From NCBI GenBank assembly GCA_934254825.1, contig CAKQMB010000002.1, forward strand, positions 1 through 64,000: a stretch of DNA of 64,000 nucleotides, in the 5' to 3' direction. The notes beneath the pieces are model-generated. The model saw only the letters and a program-made list of their open reading frames with translations. It ran no database searches and was not told where the DNA came from. Both the position numbers and the translations under genes were made by a program. Positions 52,187-60,644 of this stretch are shown piece by piece; position 1 is the first letter of the stretch; each line of letters opens with the position of its first letter. This DNA is from an uncultured Clostridia bacterium. GTDB taxonomy: Bacteria > Bacillota > Clostridia > Christensenellales > Borkfalkiaceae.

Positions 52187-52529
52187 ACATCATAAGCCCT
52201 TGTATAAAATCCTCGAAAGAGGGTTTTAACGGTTTTCCTTGCCTGTAAAGAAGTCTTGCTTTGTTAAGCGATATTGTATTAGGGTATTGTACGCTATCGG
52301 GGTTTGCCTCGCAAGCTCTATCGAGATTCCACAGGCAGTTTTTGCATTCTCCGTTTCCGTATTGGTCAATCATAGAGACTTTTCCGCATACAGGACATTT
52401 TGTCGGGTAATTCCTCGCATACGGGTCTTCATAATTTATATATTTAAAACCGGAAGGGCTAAGACCGACAACGTGTCTGTTTTGTTTTTTTAATTCTTTA
52501 TCAACCTCACAATTATTATCTTTTTTCAT
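52170..52529 (-). CDS. CPCC-type zinc-ribbon protein
   Basis: A 119-residue protein whose centre, PTKCPVCGKVSMIDQYGNGE followed by CKNCLWNLDRA, is a four-cysteine zinc-ribbon like the Cys-rich CPCC family. Function of that family is unknown. The ATG at 52529 (MKKDNNCEVD) has AAGGA about 8 nt upstream; the frame beyond it reads into the exporter gene and is rejected. The last residues MYARQE and the stop are encoded by the end of the dispersed repeat, so the native C-terminus was probably altered by its insertion. It follows the exporter permease on the same strand after 80 nt. Confidence 0.7.
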   Translation of the reverse strand: MKKDNNCEVDKELKKQNRHVVGLSPSGFKYINYEDPYARNYPTKCPVCGKVSMIDQYGNGECKNCLWNLDRACEANPDSVQYPNTISLNKARLLYRQGKPLKPSFEDFIQGLMMYARQE

Positions 52530-52609
52530 AAAATAGTCCTTAATTGTGTAATATTTTATGGGGGATTTATTTTCGAAAATTAACCGTCTCTGCTTTAACA
52601 AGCAAATAA

Positions 52610-54202
52610 TTACAACTCGGCGAAGTCCTTTACGGCTTTCTTGTTGAAATACAGGGAAAGCAAAGCGATAGGAACGGATAATATCAGTACAAGTATAACT
52701 CCGAACAAAAACGGGGAGATTGCTTTTATGCACAGCAGGTATAAATTTGCGATTGCGAACGCGAAAATTATGCCCGTGATACTAACGATTATGAGCGCAA
52801 AACAATGTTTTATCGCCGCGGATTCGCTCGTCCACCTGAAATCGGGTCGTTTAAGATTTAAAAACAATCCGAACATTGCCGAGCAAAGTACATACGCCGC
52901 GCTTATTATCACGGAAATAATTACAATCGAAAGCTCGGATTTAAAGACCAATGCAAGGCATAAAGTCAAAAATTCTACCGCAGGCAGGGTAAAAACGATA
53001 TGGAGCAGTAATTTTGCTCCTAAAATCTTTCTCACATCTATCGGCAGGGATTTTAAAATCCATATAGTTTTGCCTTCGAGCGAAATCGACGGTGCGGTTA
53101 TGGGATTTAAAGACGCCATAACCGTCGGCACTAAATATATTACAAGTGCAATGTACGGGCTTACGAATTCGTAAAGCTCGGGATCGGAAATAATAGTCCA
53201 ACCTTTTATGAGCGTGACGATTCCTATGACGATCATAAAAAACGAGCCCAATCCGCAGTTTAACATATATGTCGAGCTTGTCGTAAAGCGTGTGATCTCT
53301 TTTTTGAAAAGAGCGGCGAATTCGCTCTTTCGAGCCGTCTTTTTCCCGTCGTATTTACCAGCTTTCGTTTTCGCCGCGCTTGTTGCGAGTTTTAAAAAGC
53401 TTCTCGATATGACAAGATAAACGAGATAAGTCAAAAGAAGCGTTGCCGCGAGAAAACAAACGGAAAATATAGCGTCGCCCTCGCCGACTTTTCCGAGCGC
53501 GTAAAGCGGATAAGCGTAAATTCTCATCGCTTTCGCTATTGCTTCGCCGTTTTCGGTAAGTCCGTTTAAAATAAATTCCGTGTTACCGGCAATCGCATAA
53601 TACGCGCCTATAAGCGCAATCATGAGTATCGTCGTTAAAATGCCTTTGTTTTTGAGCTTGCCGGCAAGTTTCGCAACGATAAACCCGAGTCCGCAGGAAA
53701 TCGCGAATACTACAAGCGAAACGGCAATGCAAAAGATCAGCGAGCCGATTATTCCTTTAACCGCCCAATCGGTTAAAATCATATAAACGACCGCCGACGG
53801 AAGAGTTACTATTCCCGCATACGCCGCGCCGATTATATAAACGCTCGCAAGTCTTGAAAGGATTATGGTTTTAACGGGTATCGGCATCGAAAGCAGAAGA
53901 TCGTTATCTTTGGCGATATAAAGGGAAGCATATGTATTGAAAACGCTCCCCACAATTCCGAAAAACATTCCTATGATTCCCGTGGCGGCAAAAAATAACC
54001 AATTTAATCCTTTCGAAAGAAATACGTTTCCGATGAAGTAAGCCTCGAACGCGAACCACGCCATAAGAAAGACGAAAAGTAAAACGAACAAGCCGACGAA
54101 AAGTACAATTCCCGTCGCCGAGCGGCGTTTTCCCGTCTTGCTATCGAAGAAAAGCGCGCGGTTTATTTCGAGAAGTTGCTTTTTGATTAAAATTTTCAGC
54201 AT
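52610..54202 (-). CDS. ABC exporter permease, multi-span membrane protein
   Basis: A 530-residue membrane protein with about 12 hydrophobic segments, for example ATGIVLFVGLFVLLFVFLMA, LNWLFFAATGIIGMFFGIVG and ISPFLFGVILVLILSVPIAL. The segment NTYASLYIAKDNDLLLSMPI followed by PVKTIILSRL is typical of large putative ABC-2-like exporter permeases of Firmicutes. It works with the ATPase encoded 13 nt upstream. Substrate unknown; drugs, peptides or lipids are possible. Probably controlled by the TetR gene at 55074. Confidence 0.8.
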   Translation of the reverse strand: MLKILIKKQLLEINRALFFDSKTGKRRSATGIVLFVGLFVLLFVFLMAWFAFEAYFIGNVFLSKGLNWLFFAATGIIGMFFGIVGSVFNTYASLYIAKDNDLLLSMPIPVKTIILSRLASVYIIGAAYAGIVTLPSAVVYMILTDWAVKGIIGSLIFCIAVSLVVFAISCGLGFIVAKLAGKLKNKGILTTILMIALIGAYYAIAGNTEFILNGLTENGEAIAKAMRIYAYPLYALGKVGEGDAIFSVCFLAATLLLTYLVYLVISRSFLKLATSAAKTKAGKYDGKKTARKSEFAALFKKEITRFTTSSTYMLNCGLGSFFMIVIGIVTLIKGWTIISDPELYEFVSPYIALVIYLVPTVMASLNPITAPSISLEGKTIWILKSLPIDVRKILGAKLLLHIVFTLPAVEFLTLCLALVFKSELSIVIISVIISAAYVLCSAMFGLFLNLKRPDFRWTSESAAIKHCFALIIVSITGIIFAFAIANLYLLCIKAISPFLFGVILVLILSVPIALLSLYFNKKAVKDFAEL

Positions 54203-54215
54203 TTGATCTACCTCG

Positions 54216-54971
54216 TCAACCGTTTTCGCTTTCGTTTTTGTCGGCGCCCTTGTTTCCGCTTTCGCCCTCGCCTTCGAGTTCGAGGAAGACGTTTTCGAGC
54301 GACTCGTCGCCTTTAACTTCCTCCATAGTCCCCGTTTTTACGAGCTTGCCTTTCTTGATAATGGCGACCTTGTCGCAAAGTTTTTCCGCCGTGTCGAGAA
54401 CGTGGGTGGAGAAGAAAATCGCTCCGCCGCTTACGCAATGCGCCCGCATGATCTCTTTGAGCGTATGCGAAGCTTTCGGGTCGAGTCCTACGAACGGTTC
54501 GTCCATTATTATGAGCTTGGGCGAATGGATAAGCGCGGAAATAACCGCAAGTTTTTGTTTCATTCCGTGCGAGTATGCGGAAATCGGCGAACCGAGATCG
54601 TTCTTGATTTCGAATTCTTCTGCATATTTTTCGATAAGTTCTTTTCTTGTTTCCGTTTTAACGCCGAAAATATCGGCAATGAAATTAAGATACTGCGCGC
54701 CCGTCATATATTCGTATAAATCGGGGTTGTCTGGTATGTATGCGATGAGCTTTTTGCAGGCGACGGGGTCGTTTTTCATAGAAACGCCGTCGATATAAAT
54801 CTCGCCTTCGTTAAAGGCGAGTATGCCCGTGGCGGCTTTTATCGTAGTCGTTTTTCCCGCTCCGTTGTGTCCGATAAATCCGTAAATCTCGCCTTTTTGT
54901 ATGTGCAGCGAAAGGTCGTCCACGGCTGTTTTGTCTCCGTATTTCACGGTTAAATGTTCGATTTTAAGCAT
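54216..54971 (-). CDS. ABC transporter ATP-binding protein (exporter type)
   Basis: A 251-residue ATPase: Walker A GHNGAGKTTT, Q-loop region AYIPDNPDLYEYMTG, signature SHGMKQKLA, Walker B KLIIMDEPFVGLDP and switch His in FFSTHVLD. It resembles the CcmA/YhaQ-type exporter ATPases. It energises the permease encoded next. The ribosome site GGAGAA lies before the ATG. It is not a CUT1 ATPase: it lacks the ~100-residue regulatory C-terminus of MsmX/UgpC, so it cannot serve the two sugar importers. Confidence 0.92.
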   Translation of the reverse strand: MLKIEHLTVKYGDKTAVDDLSLHIQKGEIYGFIGHNGAGKTTTIKAATGILAFNEGEIYIDGVSMKNDPVACKKLIAYIPDNPDLYEYMTGAQYLNFIADIFGVKTETRKELIEKYAEEFEIKNDLGSPISAYSHGMKQKLAVISALIHSPKLIIMDEPFVGLDPKASHTLKEIMRAHCVSGGAIFFSTHVLDTAEKLCDKVAIIKKGKLVKTGTMEEVKGDESLENVFLELEGEGESGNKGADKNESENG

Positions 54972-55026
54972 TTAATTCTCCATTATTTTTGTTTGATCGT
55001 CGCTTATTTATTGGTAAAAAGTGCGG

Positions 55027-55041
55027 CTATAAGTCGATTAA
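55027..55041 (-). repeat. 3'-end motif TTAATCGACTTATAG, copy 3
   Basis: Located 33 nt beyond the stop of the TetR gene, on its coding strand, followed by CCGCACTTTTT. With AGCCGATTA upstream it can fold into a stem. Confidence 0.6.
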
Positions 55042-55073
55042 CGCGTATTTTTGCGGCTAATCGGCTTGTTTTT

Positions 55074-55736
55074 TTATTTATTGTCCGTAAGGTGAGGGTG
55101 GTTAGCGGCTATTTTTTCCGCTTCGGGCGTGTCGAGCGACGCGGGAGCAACTTTTGCAATAGTTGTCGCGTCCGATTTGATAACGTAAATCATACCCCTG
55201 AACATTTCGCCGAGACTTTGAACGATTTCCTGCTCGGTGAAAGCGCATACCTTCGTCGCCGCAAGTACGCACAAGCCGTAGCAAAACGTCCACATTTGTT
55301 TGAAGAGATGTTCGGCTTGTTCTCTTGTCGCGCCGTAATCGCGTGTGATTATGTCTATATCGTTCTGCTTTCCGAACGGAATTATTTTCTGAGCTTCGTC
55401 GAAATCGACGTTTCCGTCCGTTTCCTGCATAAAGAGCAAGCGGAAAAGCCGAGGCTGTTCGGTCGCGAATTTAACCCATTGCATACCTCTCTTTTTATAT
55501 GCGGGCGTAAAGTTTTCGGCTACTTTCATATATTCGTTGAAAACCTCGACGGCTCGCCTTTTAACTTCGGCTTTAAGATCGTCCATATCTTCGAACAGAG
55601 TGAAGATAGGGCAGGACGAACTTCCGAGTTGCTTTCCGAGTTCTCTTGCGGTTAAACTGTCGTAACCTTTTTCGCAGATAAGTTCGATTGCGGCGTTGAC
55701 CATTTCTTCTTTTGTAAATTTCGGTTTCGGTGGCAT
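55074..55736 (-). CDS. TetR-family repressor
   Basis: A 220-residue TetR/AcrR regulator. The N-terminal helix-turn-helix is KEEMVNAAIELICEKGYDSL then TARELGKQLGSSSCPIFTLF (normally ...IYYHF, so a variant recognition helix). The C-terminal ligand domain is helical and resembles the WHG-type. It is preceded by a GGAGG site, a TTGACA/TATACT promoter and an inverted repeat ATGTT-N4-AACAT that is its likely operator. It lies upstream of the exporter genes on the same strand, so it probably represses itself and the exporter. Confidence 0.85.
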   Translation of the reverse strand: MPPKPKFTKEEMVNAAIELICEKGYDSLTARELGKQLGSSSCPIFTLFEDMDDLKAEVKRRAVEVFNEYMKVAENFTPAYKKRGMQWVKFATEQPRLFRLLFMQETDGNVDFDEAQKIIPFGKQNDIDIITRDYGATREQAEHLFKQMWTFCYGLCVLAATKVCAFTEQEIVQSLGEMFRGMIYVIKSDATTIAKVAPASLDTPEAEKIAANHPHLTDNK

Positions 55737-55798
55737 TGTTTTCCTCCGTAAATTCGGTTTGTCTTTTTATTTTATATGTTTCGGACAATATTTTACAT

Positions 55799-55812
55799 AT
55801 GTTCTAAAACAT
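55799..55812. promoter_or_regulatory. candidate TetR operator
   Basis: ATGTTCTAAAACAT: perfect 5-bp arms with a 4-bp centre, 8 nt downstream of the -10 box of the TetR promoter. A further ATGTT half-site is at about 55777. Confidence 0.5.
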
Positions 55813-55819
55813 TTGTTAT

Positions 55820-55848
55820 AGTATATCATTGTTTTATCCGTATGTCAA
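55820..55848 (-). promoter_or_regulatory. promoter of the TetR gene
   Basis: On the minus strand: TTGACA, 17 nt, TATACT. Confidence 0.75.
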
Positions 55849-55859
55849 ACAAAACAAAG

Positions 55860-56040
55860 GCGGACATAAATTTATATTGAAAAAAGTTTTATTTTTAAAG
55901 TTCGTTTTAGGTTCGGGGGGTATTATGTCCGCATAAAACAGGTTGCGAAAAACAAAATTCGAAATCGTGACAGCTAAAAACAGGTCAAGAAAAACAAAAT
56001 TCAAAAACGTGACAGCTAAAAACAGGTTGAAACGGTTACC
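55860..56040. repeat. 42-bp tandem repeat plus flanking inverted repeat
   Basis: From 55935 a unit starting AAAACAGGT and ending CGTGACAGCT repeats with a 42-bp period (55935, 55977, partial at 56019), about 2.4 copies. Just before it, GCGGACATAA (55860) and TTATGTCCGC (55923) form an inverted repeat around 53 nt. The stretch holds no gene and lies between the TetR gene and the VTC operon. Confidence 0.7.
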
Positions 56041-56128
56041 AACGAAAAGATTGCGACTGAAAGTAAACTTCGGGCGGCATATTTTCATATAATGATAAGC
56101 AATCGATAAAAAATAAGGAGGTGTAAAA

Positions 56129-56908
56129 ATGCAGATTCAAAATAAATTTAAAAGGGTAGAAGTAAAATTTATTTTAAACGACAGGCAAACCGAAGCTGTG
56201 AAGCGCGCGTTTATCGGCAAAATGAAAGCCGACGAGTACGGAAAAACGAGAATTTGCAACGTTTATTACGACACTCCGAATTTCAGGCTTATCAGAAAGT
56301 CGATAGAACAACCCGTGTATAAAGAAAAACTCAGAGTGAGAAGCTACGGAACGCCGAAATCGGGCGATAAGGTTTTTATCGAACTGAAAAAGAAATACGA
56401 CGGCGTGGTTTACAAGCGTAGGGAAATGCTACCGATCGAAAGAGCGGAGGAACTTGCGAGCGGCGAAAGAAAATTTCTTTGCGATGAAAGCGAGCTTACG
56501 CAAGTGGAGCGGGAAATAAAATATTTCGCGGAATTTTACGGTTCGCTTCGCCCGGCGGTTTATCTCGCGTATATAAGAGAAGCGTTTTTCGGCTTAACCG
56601 ACCCGAATTTAAGAATTACGTTCGACACCGACATTTTGTGGCGGGACGAAAACGTCGATCTTACGAAAGGGGTTTACGGAACGCCCGTTCTCCCGCGCGG
56701 CAAAACGCTTATGGAGATAAAAACCGACAAGGCTTTGCCGCTTTGGCTCGTCGAAGTTTTATCGGACGAGAAAATTTACAAAACTTCGTTTTCCAAATAC
56801 GGCGAAGCCTACAAGCAGATCGTTGCTGACGGCGGCGGAGCAAGCGGAGTAAACGGCGGTATAAATAACGAAATGAAAGGAGACAAAAATTATGCAAGAG
56901 TTGTTTAA
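56129..56908 (+). CDS. VTC-domain protein (polyphosphate polymerase-like)
   Basis: A 259-residue cytoplasmic protein with the VTC/CYTH-type tunnel fold: RVEVKFILNDRQTEAVKRAF, CNVYYDTPNFRLIRKSIEQP, YKEKLRVRSYG, VFIELKKKYDGVVYKRREML and TLMEIKT, alternating basic and acidic strands that bind triphosphate and metal. In yeast Vtc4 this domain makes polyphosphate. In bacteria it is regularly paired with DUF4956 and CotH or beta-helix proteins, role unclear. The next gene overlaps by 17 nt. A tail after residue ~235 is Gly-rich and variable. AGGAGG site before the ATG. Confidence 0.85.
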   Translation: MQIQNKFKRVEVKFILNDRQTEAVKRAFIGKMKADEYGKTRICNVYYDTPNFRLIRKSIEQPVYKEKLRVRSYGTPKSGDKVFIELKKKYDGVVYKRREMLPIERAEELASGERKFLCDESELTQVEREIKYFAEFYGSLRPAVYLAYIREAFFGLTDPNLRITFDTDILWRDENVDLTKGVYGTPVLPRGKTLMEIKTDKALPLWLVEVLSDEKIYKTSFSKYGEAYKQIVADGGGASGVNGGINNEMKGDKNYARVV

Positions 56909-57578
56909 CAGTATTTTCGACAACACCCAGACCAACGTTTCGGTGGGAAATTTCCTCTTATGTATACTGATTTCGCTCGCGGCGGGACTTATATACCTTC
57001 TTGCGTATTCCTATAAAAATAAAACGAGCGGAAGCTTCAAAACGGCGATTTTCATTTTGCCGACGATAGTTTCCGTCGTGATAATGATGGTAAACGGCAA
57101 TATCGGTGCGGGCGTGGCGGTCGCGGGAGCGTTTTCTCTCGTGAGATTTCGTTCGGCGCAAGGCTCGGCAAAGGAAATCTGCGCGATTTTTGCCGCGATG
57201 TGTTCGGGACTGATAATCGGAACGGGTTATCTCGCTTTCGCTATTCTGTTTTCGGTTTTAGCTTGCGCGGTAATCGCGGCTTCCAACGTGATTTTGAAAA
57301 AGACGGAGAAGAAAAGCAGACGCAAAACCTTGAAAATCACTATTCCCGAAGATCTCGATTACGGAAGCGTTTTCGATGACGTTTTCGGCGAATTTTCCGA
57401 GGAAAACGAACTTGTGAACGTGAAAACGGTTAATCTCGGCAGTATGTTCAGGCTGACTTACGAGCTTACGCTCAAAAAAGACGCGGACGAGAAAAAGCTC
57501 GTGGATAAGCTCAGGGAAAGGAACGGAAACCTTGAAATCGTACTGAGTAAAGTCGATTTGAATTCCGACAGTTTGTGA
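56892..57578 (+). CDS. DUF4956 membrane protein
   Basis: A 228-residue protein with about four membrane segments (LLCILISLAAGLIYLLAYSY, FILPTIVSVVIMMVNG, and two in ICAIFAAMCSGLIIGTGYLA and FSVLACAVIAAS) and a conserved cytoplasmic loop VRFRSAQGSAKEI. A soluble C-terminal domain follows. Function unknown; the family is encoded next to VTC proteins, as here, and may be a membrane partner for them. AAAGGAG lies upstream inside the VTC gene. Confidence 0.85.
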   Translation: MQELFNSIFDNTQTNVSVGNFLLCILISLAAGLIYLLAYSYKNKTSGSFKTAIFILPTIVSVVIMMVNGNIGAGVAVAGAFSLVRFRSAQGSAKEICAIFAAMCSGLIIGTGYLAFAILFSVLACAVIAASNVILKKTEKKSRRKTLKITIPEDLDYGSVFDDVFGEFSEENELVNVKTVNLGSMFRLTYELTLKKDADEKKLVDKLRERNGNLEIVLSKVDLNSDSL

Positions 57579-57590
57579 TTATTGAAATTA

Positions 57591-57640
57591 TTCTTCGGCG
57601 AAGCCGAAACGAAATTTTCGGTTTCGGCTTCGCCGAAGAA
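57591..57640 (+). promoter_or_regulatory. 20-bp perfect hairpin just before the ribosome site
   Basis: TTCTTCGGCGAAGCCGAAAC pairs fully with the complement at 57621-57640 around a 10-nt loop. It is followed directly by AAAAGGAG, the ribosome site of the next gene, and not by T residues. Confidence 0.7.
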
Positions 57641-57653
57641 AAAGGAGAATATT

Positions 57654-59669
57654 ATGAAAAAATTTTTAACGACGATTTTATGCTTCATTTTATCCGCGGC
57701 AATGCTTGTCGTTACGGCGTGCGGCGGGACAAGCAGTAGCGCGGGCGACGGCTCGACGGACTCCGGAAATCAGAGTTCGTCCGCATTCCCCGGCGGTAAC
57801 GGAGGAAACTCCGGTTGGACTCCCGGCGGCGAACCGGGCGGTGATATCCCCGGCGGAAACGGGGGCAACGGCGGAAACGACGGCGAAAGCGTTTCTTCGG
57901 GCGATATCGCGGACGAAAACGAGGTCGAAGTCAAAACTTACGACGGTGTAAAACACAATTACGTTTTATCCGCGCAAAGCGGCAACGTTTTCGAGTTTAC
58001 CTGCTCCGATTGCGACGAAACAAGCTCTTTTAAAGTTACTTACGAATCGGGTACGGACGGCGCGTATTCTCTCGACGGAACGACGCTCACTTTCAGCGGA
58101 ATAACCGAGGAAAGCGTTTACGGTTTGTCGGGTACGTTCTACGGAAATATCGTAATCGACGTGACGGACGATTATAAATTCGAGCTTGCGGCAGAAGGTT
58201 TCAGCCTTATTTCGCAGACCGAATGTCCGATTAAGATTTTAAGCGGCGATAAAGTTACTCTTTCGGCAAAAAAAGGTACCGAAAACTATGTTTACGATAT
58301 AAGAGACGAGGTTTCCGATACCGACGAAACGGCGATTTCCGCAAGTATTTACGCATTGTGCGATCTCGATATTCAGGGCAAAGGTTCGCTTTACGTTACC
58401 TCTCTGAATAACAACGGAATTCACACGAAAGACGATTTGAAGGTCAAAAATCTGTTCTTGCAGGTCGATTGCAAGGATAACGCGCTTAAAGGCAACGACA
58501 GCGTTACCGTTCAGTCGGGCGAAATAGTTCTGATCGCGAGAGACGGCGACGGAATAAAAACGAGCAACAGCGATCTTTCTTCCAAAGGCAAACAGCGCGG
58601 AACGGTTGCGATCTCGGGCGGAGATATACTTATTTACGCCGCGAGAGACGGAATAGACTCCGCTTACGACGTGACCGTGGACGAAAGCTCGGCTACCGTA
58701 ACGTTGCAGATTTTCACCGATAAATACTCTAAATATACCGAGTCTTCCGTTTCTTCCGACAGTAGTACGAGCGAAACGGGCAGTTCTTCCTCTTCTTCCG
58801 TTTCGGGCGGCAGGGGGCCTGGCGGACAAGGCGGTTTCCCGGGCGGCGGACAAGGCGGTCAGGGCGGAAACGACGGCAACAGCGATAAGAGCGACGTTTC
58901 CACGAAAGGCATAAAAGCCGACAACGAAATAACGATTTCCGCGGGAACGATAACCGTTAAAGCTTACGACGACGCGGTTCACGCAAACTCCGATACGCTC
59001 GAAAACGGCGAAACGGGTCTCGGAAACGTGAACGTTGCGGGCGGCAGCCTTACCCTTTATTCGGACGACGACGGTATTCACGGCGACGGAACGGTTACCG
59101 TTTCGGGCGGAGATATAAACGTCGTCGGCAGTTATGAAGGTCTCGAAGGTGCGGTCGTAATCGTTTCGGGCGGTAACGTAAGCGTTATTTCGAGCGACGA
59201 CGGACTTAACGGCACGGGAACGAGCGGAAATTCGATAGTGATTTCGGGCGGTACGCTTTACGTCCTTGCGGGCGGCGACGGACTTGACTCCAACAGTACC
59301 GACTCTTACGGCGGAATAGTGTTCAAAGGCGGTAAAACCGTCGTTATATCCTACGGCAACGCCGATTCTTCGATCGACACCGAAAGAGGTTACGCTTACG
59401 AAGGCGGTTACGTTCTTGCGGTAGGTAAGAGCGGCGGAATGAGCGGCGAGGCGACTAATTCTTCCCCGAGCATAAGTTCGATAGGTAAAACCGCTAACGT
59501 TAATCTTTCTAACGGCGCATATCTTCTTGCGAGCGGGTTTGCCTGCGTGAAAATGCCGATAACGATTAACGCCTCGGTAGTAGTCCTCGGCGATACGAGC
59601 GCAAGCATATCTTCTGTTTCTTCGGCTGATTACGAGTTCGATGCAAACGGCGTTTACTGGCTGAAATAA
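57654..59669 (+). CDS. Cthe_2159-type beta-helix lipoprotein
   Basis: A 671-residue lipoprotein (lipobox VVTAC, Cys22) with two low-complexity Gly/Ser/Pro linkers, at about 30-85 and 380-425. The rest fits the Cthe_2159 carbohydrate-binding family, a Ca-dependent right-handed beta-helix: AISASIYALCDLDIQGKGSL, NNNGIHTKDDLKVKNLFLQV, DNALKGNDSVTVQSGEIVLI and many SGGDINVVG-type rungs with DDG and DGL. Characterised members bind acidic sugars such as polygalacturonate. I chose the ATG at 57654 because of its AAGGAG site and signal peptide; the frame extends upstream through the hairpin. Third gene of the VTC operon. Confidence 0.8.
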   Translation: MKKFLTTILCFILSAAMLVVTACGGTSSSAGDGSTDSGNQSSSAFPGGNGGNSGWTPGGEPGGDIPGGNGGNGGNDGESVSSGDIADENEVEVKTYDGVKHNYVLSAQSGNVFEFTCSDCDETSSFKVTYESGTDGAYSLDGTTLTFSGITEESVYGLSGTFYGNIVIDVTDDYKFELAAEGFSLISQTECPIKILSGDKVTLSAKKGTENYVYDIRDEVSDTDETAISASIYALCDLDIQGKGSLYVTSLNNNGIHTKDDLKVKNLFLQVDCKDNALKGNDSVTVQSGEIVLIARDGDGIKTSNSDLSSKGKQRGTVAISGGDILIYAARDGIDSAYDVTVDESSATVTLQIFTDKYSKYTESSVSSDSSTSETGSSSSSSVSGGRGPGGQGGFPGGGQGGQGGNDGNSDKSDVSTKGIKADNEITISAGTITVKAYDDAVHANSDTLENGETGLGNVNVAGGSLTLYSDDDGIHGDGTVTVSGGDINVVGSYEGLEGAVVIVSGGNVSVISSDDGLNGTGTSGNSIVISGGTLYVLAGGDGLDSNSTDSYGGIVFKGGKTVVISYGNADSSIDTERGYAYEGGYVLAVGKSGGMSGEATNSSPSISSIGKTANVNLSNGAYLLASGFACVKMPITINASVVVLGDTSASISSVSSADYEFDANGVYWLK

Positions 59670-59717
59670 TTCTCATAATCAAATCGAAAAAATCGCGAAT
59701 AACGCGTAAAACTCGCG

Positions 59718-59732
59718 CTATAAGTCGATTAA
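59718..59732 (-). repeat. 3'-end motif TTAATCGACTTATAG, copy 4
   Basis: Downstream of the CwlD-type gene on its coding strand, just beyond the terminator at 59739, followed by GCGCGAGTTTT. Confidence 0.55.
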
Positions 59733-59738
59733 CGAATA

Positions 59739-59776
59739 AAAGCGGCGGCGACAAGGAATTGTCGCCGCCGCTTTTT
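59739..59776. terminator. bidirectional terminator between convergent genes
   Basis: A 16-bp stem built on GCGGCGGCGACAA and its complement, tetraloop GGAA, followed by T residues on the plus strand (AAAA on the other side serves the minus strand). Confidence 0.9.
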
Positions 59777-59808
59777 ATATATAAGTTTTTTAATTTATGT
59801 CGTATGTA

Positions 59809-60522
59809 TCACGAAACCGAGTCGGCTAAACCGAAACGATAGGATTGAATACCTTCGTAAATTTTTTCGGCAAGCTTCTTTCGGTATTCGTCCGATAAAA
59901 GCAGCTCCTCGTCCTCTTCGTTGGATAAAAATCCGCATTCGCACAAAATCGCCGTTTTGCTCGATTCGTTTAAGACGTAATAATCTCCCGAAAGCGGCGA
60001 GTATTCTTTTCCGCAAAGTCCGTTTAACGAGCTTTGAACGCTTAACGCAAGTTTTTTGCTTTGCTCGTCGCCTATTTTATAAAACACCTGCGCGCCCCGC
60101 CTGGACGGCGAAGAATAGAAATTCAGATGCACGGAAACGAAAATATCGGGGTTCGCGTTTTCGGCGATCTCCATTCTTCTTTTCATATCCCGCCTTTTAA
60201 AACCTTTCGAAAGTATTCCGTAAAGTCCCGCTTCCGTCTTTCTCGTCATAACGACTTTCGCGCCCGCTTCGGAAAATTTATCCCTTAATTTCCTTGAAAT
60301 ATCGAGGTTTAATTCGCTTTCTTTCACCTTGCTTTTTCTGCCTTCCACGCCGCCGTCAATCCCGCCGTGCCCCGCGTCGATAACTATCGTGAAATCGGGT
60401 TTCGGGGCAGCCGCGGCTTTAACTCTCACGCAAACGCACGCGATATACGTCGCGGAAAGAAATACGAGAATAGCGGCGGCGATAAGCCGTTCGATTTTTA
60501 TTTTTTCGTCGGAAATATTCAT
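59809..60522 (-). CDS. cwlD: N-acetylmuramoyl-L-alanine amidase, CwlD type
   Basis: A 237-residue protein with one N-terminal membrane segment (RLIAAAILVFLSATYIACVC) and an Amidase_3 domain. Zinc-site motifs are TIVIDAGHGGIDGG (first His), ESELNLDISRKL (Glu) and FVSVHLNFY (second His); AILCECGFLSNEEDEELLLS holds the catalytic Glu. It removes stem peptides from muramic acid; CwlD does this for muramic-lactam formation in spore cortex, which would mark a spore former, but a vegetative amidase is possible. No clear Shine-Dalgarno precedes the ATG. Divergent from the PadR operon. Confidence 0.8.
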   Translation of the reverse strand: MNISDEKIKIERLIAAAILVFLSATYIACVCVRVKAAAAPKPDFTIVIDAGHGGIDGGVEGRKSKVKESELNLDISRKLRDKFSEAGAKVVMTRKTEAGLYGILSKGFKRRDMKRRMEIAENANPDIFVSVHLNFYSSPSRRGAQVFYKIGDEQSKKLALSVQSSLNGLCGKEYSPLSGDYYVLNESSKTAILCECGFLSNEEDEELLLSDEYRKKLAEKIYEGIQSYRFGLADSVS

Positions 60523-60585
60523 ATAATAATGTTATGCGCGGAAGCCAAAGCTTATGAAAAAATTAAAAAAAGTTTAAAAAAACGC

Positions 60586-60614
60586 TTGACAAGCAATACT
60601 ATGCGTGATATAGT
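60586..60614 (+). promoter_or_regulatory. promoter of the PadR operon
   Basis: TTGACA at 60586-60591, a 17-nt spacer and TATAGT at 60609-60614. The operator described next lies over it. Confidence 0.8.
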
Positions 60615-60618
60615 ATTG
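60594..60618. promoter_or_regulatory. PadR-type operator
   Basis: CAATACTAT and ATAGTATTG form a perfect 9-bp inverted repeat with a 7-nt centre, covering the promoter spacer and -10. PadR proteins bind such ATAC/GTAT palindromes, so autorepression is likely. Confidence 0.75.
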
Positions 60619-60644
60619 TGCGAAAGGAGGTATTTGAGAAGTAT

